From contig JAJPGW010000005.1 in the NCBI GenBank assembly GCA_021325575.1, positions 62,001-126,000 on the forward strand: 64,000 bases of DNA, in the 5' to 3' direction. Positions 56,864-64,000 of this stretch are shown in pieces. A program made the translations under genes and the position numbers. Each line of letters begins with the position of its first letter. The stretch's first letter is position 1. Below the pieces are notes generated by a model. The model worked only from the letters and a program-made list of their open reading frames with translations. It searched no databases and was not told the DNA's origin. The stretch comes from Gammaproteobacteria bacterium (lineage in GTDB: Bacteria; Pseudomonadota; Gammaproteobacteria; DSM-16500).

Positions 56864-58078
56864 TTACTTAAGATTCATAAAAGTCCAAGGTTCAGCGACA
56901 TAATCCCCAACCAAATTACGTACTGGCCTCGGTAAGCTTGTCACATCGAACAAGCTTAATACGGATAAATATCTTGCATCCTCTCGAGTGGTACTTCGTA
57001 ATTCAGCCAGCCTTTTTTCAATATCCAGGACGGAGCATCCCACACCCTCCGTTGACATCAATAATTGGCCGCCTTGAAGTGCTCGGATCCTACTGCATTG
57101 GATACCCGGAATTTGCATGACAGAAAAATCGTGTGGGTCAACTCGATATAGCGGATATACATTATGCTCAACATCAAATCCCAGAAACATCAAACCCGAT
57201 TCTGAATAAGCATATAAATTTTCAGAGGACTTTTTTAAGAGAATTGGCTTGCCATCTGCGTCGCTCACAACTTTAGGTTCGGGTGCCAGGAGGCCATTTT
57301 GTCCGCGATTCCAAAGTTTGATGTTCCAGCCAATTGCAGGTAGTGCATTAATGGATCTTCTTCTTGCAGAAACTACTCCTGGAACCAATGCCGCTAAAAT
57401 GGAACCATCGGGTGAAATAAGCATATGATTCATCGGCTCATTTGTCAGCCGCTGATAAGTATTTTCAGGTTTATTTTCTAGCGATGAAATGCGAAGGGCA
57501 CCACATTCGTACCCATGTCCGGTATCCACATCCGATGCTCTGACCACCAGCCAATCGGGATTAACGAACTGCAATTGATGAATAGACAAACCAGAAAAAT
57601 GAGAAACCTTTATTGTCTGGGTTTTCTGAGTTTCTAGATCATAAATACAAATTTGACTGGCATCAGTTAGCGAGACGCCGGCCACTAATCCACCCTGCAA
57701 AGGACTATAAATTAATTTACTTTGACACTTAAAATGATGTTCGCGCGTTGCTTTAGTAACATAATTATAAATAACAATTTTATCCCCCCATCCGCCTTCG
57801 GGTGCCACAATACATTCATTTTTGCGGCCAGGCATAGCACATAATTGTCCTTGAAATCCATTAGATCTAGGCCATTCTGATTGATTCAGCAATTCTCCCG
57901 TTCTAGTATTCAGGACATACATGGTTAGAGTTTGGCTGCACTGAGCTACAGGATGTGTTAGAAATGCACCAGTATCAGGTGAAAGAGAAATTGAATCGTC
58001 CCTCTCTAATGATGCGTTCGAGAGTTGTTTTAAAGGAAGCAATGTCTTGCTTTCAGCAGTTTTTGGAGAAGTAAACAC
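56864..58078 (-). CDS. Unknown beta-propeller-like protein, 404 residues
   Basis: GTG start at 58078 with GAGGAA 7 nt upstream. Repeated WD-like strands are visible, for example SISLSPDTGAFLTH, LTMYVLNTRTGELL, QICIYDLETQKTQTI, HMLISPDGSILAAL and WNIKLWNRG, consistent with a six- or seven-bladed propeller. A short C-terminal helical motif (SLPRPVRNLVGDYVAE) resembles the helix found at the ends of some Legionellales repeat proteins. No signal peptide is seen, unlike TolB. No enzymatic motif. An effector or cytoplasmic scaffold role is possible. Confidence 0.8.
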   Translation of the reverse strand: MFTSPKTAESKTLLPLKQLSNASLERDDSISLSPDTGAFLTHPVAQCSQTLTMYVLNTRTGELLNQSEWPRSNGFQGQLCAMPGRKNECIVAPEGGWGDKIVIYNYVTKATREHHFKCQSKLIYSPLQGGLVAGVSLTDASQICIYDLETQKTQTIKVSHFSGLSIHQLQFVNPDWLVVRASDVDTGHGYECGALRISSLENKPENTYQRLTNEPMNHMLISPDGSILAALVPGVVSARRRSINALPAIGWNIKLWNRGQNGLLAPEPKVVSDADGKPILLKKSSENLYAYSESGLMFLGFDVEHNVYPLYRVDPHDFSVMQIPGIQCSRIRALQGGQLLMSTEGVGCSVLDIEKRLAELRSTTREDARYLSVLSLFDVTSLPRPVRNLVGDYVAEPWTFMNLK

Positions 58079-58126
58079 AGGGTTCCTCGTTTTTTATCAA
58101 AATTTGGTAAATTGTATAACTTTTGA

Positions 58127-59932
58127 CTAACCCTGTAAAGCGACCTCGTCCTCTTCTAAGTCCCATTCGGTATCATCCGGCAGATAGCCATTGGTTTGCA
58201 TGTTCCATAACATAGCAAAATGGCCGCCGGCGTTGAGTAAATCTTCTTGAGTGCCATCTTCGATAATTTGGCCTTTATCGAATACTAAAATGCGGTCCAT
58301 GTCAGCGAGGGTTGATAAGCGATGAGCAACAACTAAAGTCGTACGATTTTTCATAACATGCTGCAAGCCTTCTTGGATCATGCCTTCGGTTGCAGAATCA
58401 AGCGCGGAAGTGGCTTCATCTAAAATTAAAATGGGCGCATTTTTGAGGATGGCGCGTGCAATCGCTACGCGTTGCCGTTGACCGCCGGATAATTTCACAC
58501 CGCGATCGCCAACGAAGGATTGATATTTTTCAGGTAATTTTTCGATGAATTCGTGGCAATTGGCGAGCTTTGCAGCTTCGATGACTTCAGCATCCGTTGC
58601 ATTCAGGTTTCCGTAACGAATATTTTCCATGATAGTGCGATGAAACAAAGTAGGATCCTGCGGAATCATCGCAATTTGCGAACGCAAAGAATCTTGCGTC
58701 ACCGCTGCAATATTTTGTCCATCAATTAAAATAGAACCGCCGGCTAAATTATGGAAACGTAAAATTAAATTTACAAAAGTGGTTTTACCAGAACCTGAAT
58801 AACCCACTAAACCAATTTTTTGTCCCGCATGAATTTTCACTGTTAAATTTTTAAAGACAGGTTGTTTTTGCGGATAGGAAAAAATCACTTCAGAAAATTC
58901 AATGTCACCTTTGGAAACCTGCAATTGTTTTGCATTCTGGACATCAACAATATCATGTCCTTTCGTAATCAACGTCAGTGAATTATTAATAACACCGACT
59001 TCGCGTGCAAACACTGTCATTTGATAACTCATGTACCAAACCATACTGAGCAACCAAAACGATTGCATGCCAATCTGTGCAAAGTCTCCGAGCGTAACCC
59101 ACCCTTGCGTCCACCCATGAATCAAAGCAAACAGCATCGCAAAAATCATTAAAAATCCCGTAACACCTTGCCAAAATCGCATGATCTCAATCAACCACAT
59201 GGCATTTTTTGCTTTTTTAATTTCATCTTCCTGAAAACGATGGAGATACTGACTTTCATAATCATTTCGCGCAAATAAACGAACATTCAAAATATTGGTA
59301 AAGCTATCAACAATTTTTCCAGACAAAGCCGCCGAACTCTCCGAATGAATTTCCCATTTTTCATTACCGGTTTTCATAAAAAACAAAGTCAGCGCCATGT
59401 GTAAACAAAACCAGATAAATAAAATGCCGGCAAAAACAGGATTCGTCATCCACATCAATCCCATCGCAATCAATATTCCGAGAATAGTTGGAATAAAACT
59501 ATAGGACAAAACTTCAATGATGGATTGACAGCTGTTTGGCAGATCCGCAATTTTTTTCGCAATATTTCCAGGAAAATGATTGGCAAAATATTCTTGTGAA
59601 TGTAATTTAACGTAGTTATAAACTTTTTCGCGAATGTTCGCTCGGAAAGTCGGCAGCGCATAAATCATGGCGATGCCTTGCATACGCAACCAAAATTCAG
59701 TATTGATCCAGAAAAACATCAGCAATGCGATGGGTTTCATTAACGCATGATATACATTGACGGTATATCCACGATAATCATGCAATGTGTTAACAATGAG
59801 TTTAATAAAATAGGGAAAAAATATATCGTTGACCGACCAACTGATTGCCGCAAAAAATATAATAAAAAAACCAAATGGCTGGCGTTTTAAAAAATAATAG
59901 AGAAAAGCTAATGCAGTCTTGGGTAGATTCAT
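58127..59932 (-). CDS. ABC exporter (fused membrane and ATPase domains)
   Basis: 601 residues from the ATG at 59932 (AGGTG upstream). Six membrane helices (about 20-320) are followed by a nucleotide-binding domain: Walker A GLVGYSGSGKTTFVNL, signature LSGGQRQRVAIARA, Walker B ILILDEATSALD, H-loop VAHRLSTL. A half-transporter acting as a dimer, MsbA/HlyB-like type IV fold. The substrate is not evident. The tail is acidic (DDTEWDLEEDEVALQG). It is divergent from the SDR gene. Confidence 0.95.
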   Translation of the reverse strand: MNLPKTALAFLYYFLKRQPFGFFIIFFAAISWSVNDIFFPYFIKLIVNTLHDYRGYTVNVYHALMKPIALLMFFWINTEFWLRMQGIAMIYALPTFRANIREKVYNYVKLHSQEYFANHFPGNIAKKIADLPNSCQSIIEVLSYSFIPTILGILIAMGLMWMTNPVFAGILFIWFCLHMALTLFFMKTGNEKWEIHSESSAALSGKIVDSFTNILNVRLFARNDYESQYLHRFQEDEIKKAKNAMWLIEIMRFWQGVTGFLMIFAMLFALIHGWTQGWVTLGDFAQIGMQSFWLLSMVWYMSYQMTVFAREVGVINNSLTLITKGHDIVDVQNAKQLQVSKGDIEFSEVIFSYPQKQPVFKNLTVKIHAGQKIGLVGYSGSGKTTFVNLILRFHNLAGGSILIDGQNIAAVTQDSLRSQIAMIPQDPTLFHRTIMENIRYGNLNATDAEVIEAAKLANCHEFIEKLPEKYQSFVGDRGVKLSGGQRQRVAIARAILKNAPILILDEATSALDSATEGMIQEGLQHVMKNRTTLVVAHRLSTLADMDRILVFDKGQIIEDGTQEDLLNAGGHFAMLWNMQTNGYLPDDTEWDLEEDEVALQG

Positions 59933-60143
59933 GACACACCTGGCCAACACATTGTTAATAAACCATGAAAAAATATACGAAAAAAATTGCTTCAGTTAGT
60001 TATCGACTGAAGGGTTCAATTTCTTGTCCGTATATCAACATTTTCATAACACACCAGATGTAACAAAAAATAACATATTAATGTTCTAATTATATAAAAA
60101 ATCGTTAAAATAAGCAAGAAAAACAATGGTATTACAATAATAG

Positions 60144-60222
60144 GTCATTGCGAGGAGCGTTTTTTGCGACGAAGCAATCTTTAAGAGATTGCTTCGGCTT
60201 AAAAAACAAGCCTCGCAATGAC
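60144..60222. repeat. Paired REP-like palindrome upstream of the SDR gene
   Basis: It begins GTCATTGCGAGGAGCG and ends CCTCGCAATGAC. The right unit has inner stem GGCTT/AAGCC. It lies in the 310-nt divergent gap (59933-60242); the rest of that gap is A+T-rich and presumably holds promoters, but I could not assign one firmly. Confidence 0.92.
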
Positions 60223-60242
60223 GAAAAAATTAGGAATAAATC

Positions 60243-62673
<2,431 letters not shown>

Positions 62674-62808
62674 GTTTCGCTGTTTGCTGCTCTGCCTGGG
62701 TTTTGCTTACCGAGCGATTGCGTTTCAGGGATGAAATGCTTTAGTACATGGACGTACGCTACCCGAGCGAGGGAAGCAAAACCCAGGCAGAGCAGCAAAC
62801 AGCGAAAC
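62674..62808. repeat. Long-armed hairpin element, copy C
   Basis: 38-nt arms (62674-62711, 62771-62808; one mismatch; start GTTTCGCTGTTTGCTGC) enclose a 59-nt core with GCGTTTCA-GGGA-TGAAATGC and GTAC-ATGGAC-GTAC. The left arm starts right after the glycosyltransferase TAA. It fills the convergent gap with the pseudopilin gene. Confidence 0.96.
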
Positions 62809-62812
62809 GCTC

Positions 62813-63325
62813 TCAACACGGCAGATTCTTGCCTTTTTCATCCATGATTTTGTTATCCTTATCAGGAAAAACTTCCCGCGCCCGACCCGATTGACTAATC
62901 AAGATTGCCCAAGCGGGATTTTCAGAATTTTTTTCACAAAACCAGAACGTACCATTTTGTGCATGAGAAAAACCAGTCGCCAGAAATTCCAGATTTTTTT
63001 GACCCACAGGAAAAGTGCGCCAAAAAATTTTTCCATTTGTTTTATTAGTAAAGGCATTAATTACTTTTTCCTGTTGTAAAATAACATAACCCTCTTGCCA
63101 TTCACCTGAACAAGATGTTTGATCTTTGCTGTGACACAAAATAATGTTATCTGAACGAAGCATGGCCTCACTCCGCGCCAAATTAATCGCACGCAATAAT
63201 TGCAAGCGAATGGTGTCTTGATTATTTTTTTCGAAAAAAATTTTTTGCGAAGGGACAACCAAAACCGCCATAAGGAAAATAATGGCGAGCGTTATCAATA
63301 ACTCTAATAACGAGTATCCGTACAT
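62813..63325 (-). CDS. GspH/FimT-type pseudopilin
   Basis: 170 residues. The prepilin motif is G-YSLLELLITLAIIFLMAVLV with the conserved Glu5; the leader is only MYG, unusually short. The rest (LLRAINLARSEAMLRSDNI, VILCHS-like IILCHSKDQTSC) fits GspH/FimT minor pilins of type II secretion or type IV pili. AAGGTGG precedes the ATG. No other pilus gene is in the window. It lies 32 nt downstream of lysS in the same direction. Confidence 0.88.
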   Translation of the reverse strand: MYGYSLLELLITLAIIFLMAVLVVPSQKIFFEKNNQDTIRLQLLRAINLARSEAMLRSDNIILCHSKDQTSCSGEWQEGYVILQQEKVINAFTNKTNGKIFWRTFPVGQKNLEFLATGFSHAQNGTFWFCEKNSENPAWAILISQSGRAREVFPDKDNKIMDEKGKNLPC

Positions 63326-63357
63326 CGGTGACCACCTTGGGGTTCTGCGCTTTCAGC

Positions 63358-64000
63358 TTATTCTTTTACCGGTCGCATATGCGGAAATAAAATGACATCC
63401 CGAATAGACGGTGAGTTGGTAAACAACATGACTAGACGATCAATGCCGATGCCTTCGCCTGCCGTTGGGGGTAACCCATATTCCAAGGCAGTAATGTAAT
63501 CTTCATCATAGGGCATCGCTTCCAGATCGCCGGCTTCTTTGTTTTCAACTTGCTTACGAAAACGTTCAGCTTGATCATCGGCATCGTTTAATTCTGAAAA
63601 ACCATTAGCAATTTCGCGTCCGCCGACAAAGAGTTCAAATCGATCGGTGACAAAGGAATTATTATCGTTGCGTCGCGCAAGCGGTGACACTTCCGCGGGA
63701 TAATCGGTAATAAACGTCGGTTGAAAAAGTTTATGCTCAACCGTTTTTTCGAAAATTTCGAGTTGAATTTTTCCCATGCCATAACTTTCCTGGCACGGAA
63801 TTTCTAGATTTTTTGCGGTTTTTTTCAAAGCTTCCAGTGAATCTAAATCTTGTTTTTTTAATTGGGGATTATATTTCAAAATCGCATCGACCATATTGAG
63901 ACGAGCAAAGGGTTTGCTTACATCATAAGTATGATCTTGATTGACGATGGTTGTGGTACCCAGAATGGTTTCGGCCAGATAGCGAATTAACTCTTCGGTC
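63358..64000 (-). CDS. lysS: Lysyl-tRNA synthetase, class II (5' end outside window)
   Basis: The 3' 213 codons; the frame is open to the right edge. The C-terminal class II core has motif 3 [20 protein letters not shown] and ends [21 protein letters not shown] and [20 protein letters not shown] are typical LysRS. It charges tRNA-Lys. Confidence 0.97.
   Translation of the reverse strand, partial: TEELIRYLAETILGTTTIVNQDHTYDVSKPFARLNMVDAILKYNPQLKKQDLDSLEALKKTAKNLEIPCQESYGMGKIQLEIFEKTVEHKLFQPTFITDYPAEVSPLARRNDNNSFVTDRFELFVGGREIANGFSELNDADDQAERFRKQVENKEAGDLEAMPYDEDYITALEYGLPPTAGEGIGIDRLVMLFTNSPSIRDVILFPHMRPVKE

Overview
The window is a chromosomal segment of a Gram-negative gammaproteobacterium. 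Gene order (rpsB-tsf-pyrH-frr-uppS-cdsA-bamA-ompH-lpxD-fabZ-lpxA-lpxB-rnhB next to dnaE-accA-tilS, and fmdB-DUF502-aspS-yebC-ruvC-ruvA-ruvB-tol-pal-queE-tRNA-Lys), an A+T-leaning composition, large Sel1/TPR-like proteins and very abundant palindromic repeats point to a Coxiellaceae/Legionellales-type, probably host-associated, bacterium. That placement is inference from content, not a database match.

Layout. 1-13.7 kb: two translationally coupled genes for giant modular helical-repeat proteins; the first enters from beyond the left edge. 13.8-14.05 kb: a small Cys/His-rich membrane protein. 14.1-33.5 kb: a conserved housekeeping block, mostly on the minus strand, running from rpsB at ~32.6 kb down through translation, phospholipid, outer-membrane and lipid A genes, with dnaE opposed to it and accA-tilS beyond. 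33.6-42.1 kb: a DipZ-type thiol-disulfide protein, Fe superoxide dismutase, an unknown 470-residue protein and a clpB-uspA-cbpA-cbpM chaperone operon behind a sigma32-like promoter. 42.1-42.8 kb: a HigA antitoxin with a truncated HigB and tRNA-Lys. 42.8-50.1 kb: queE, cpoB, pal, tolB, a degenerate GGDEF-EAL protein and tolA-R-Q. 50.2-56.8 kb: ruvB, an unknown gene, ruvA, ruvC, yebC, aspS, a DUF502 membrane protein and an FmdB zinc ribbon. 56.9-64 kb: a beta-propeller-like unknown, an ABC exporter, an SDR-wrbA-glycosyltransferase operon, a GspH/FimT pseudopilin and the 3' part of lysS.

The most unusual content is structured repeats. (i) A family of about 39-nt REP-like hairpin units, mostly in head-to-head pairs of about 80 nt, has a constant outer stem (ATTGC/GCAAT) and an inner stem whose sequence differs between copies but stays complementary. 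One pair lies in frame inside tilS, others supply the 3' codons of tilS and lpxB, and several sit between convergent genes. (ii) Three larger elements (35516-35642, 53199-53331, 62674-62808) have a conserved 51-59-nt core that folds into two small hairpins with compensatory changes. Each core is enclosed by about 38-bp inverted arms that are nearly perfect within a copy but unrelated between copies. (iii) A 34-bp perfect inverted repeat at 33566-33791 lies in a stretch that remains open in the dipZ frame for 64 codons past the stop. No CRISPR array, rRNA gene, integrase or transposase gene was seen.
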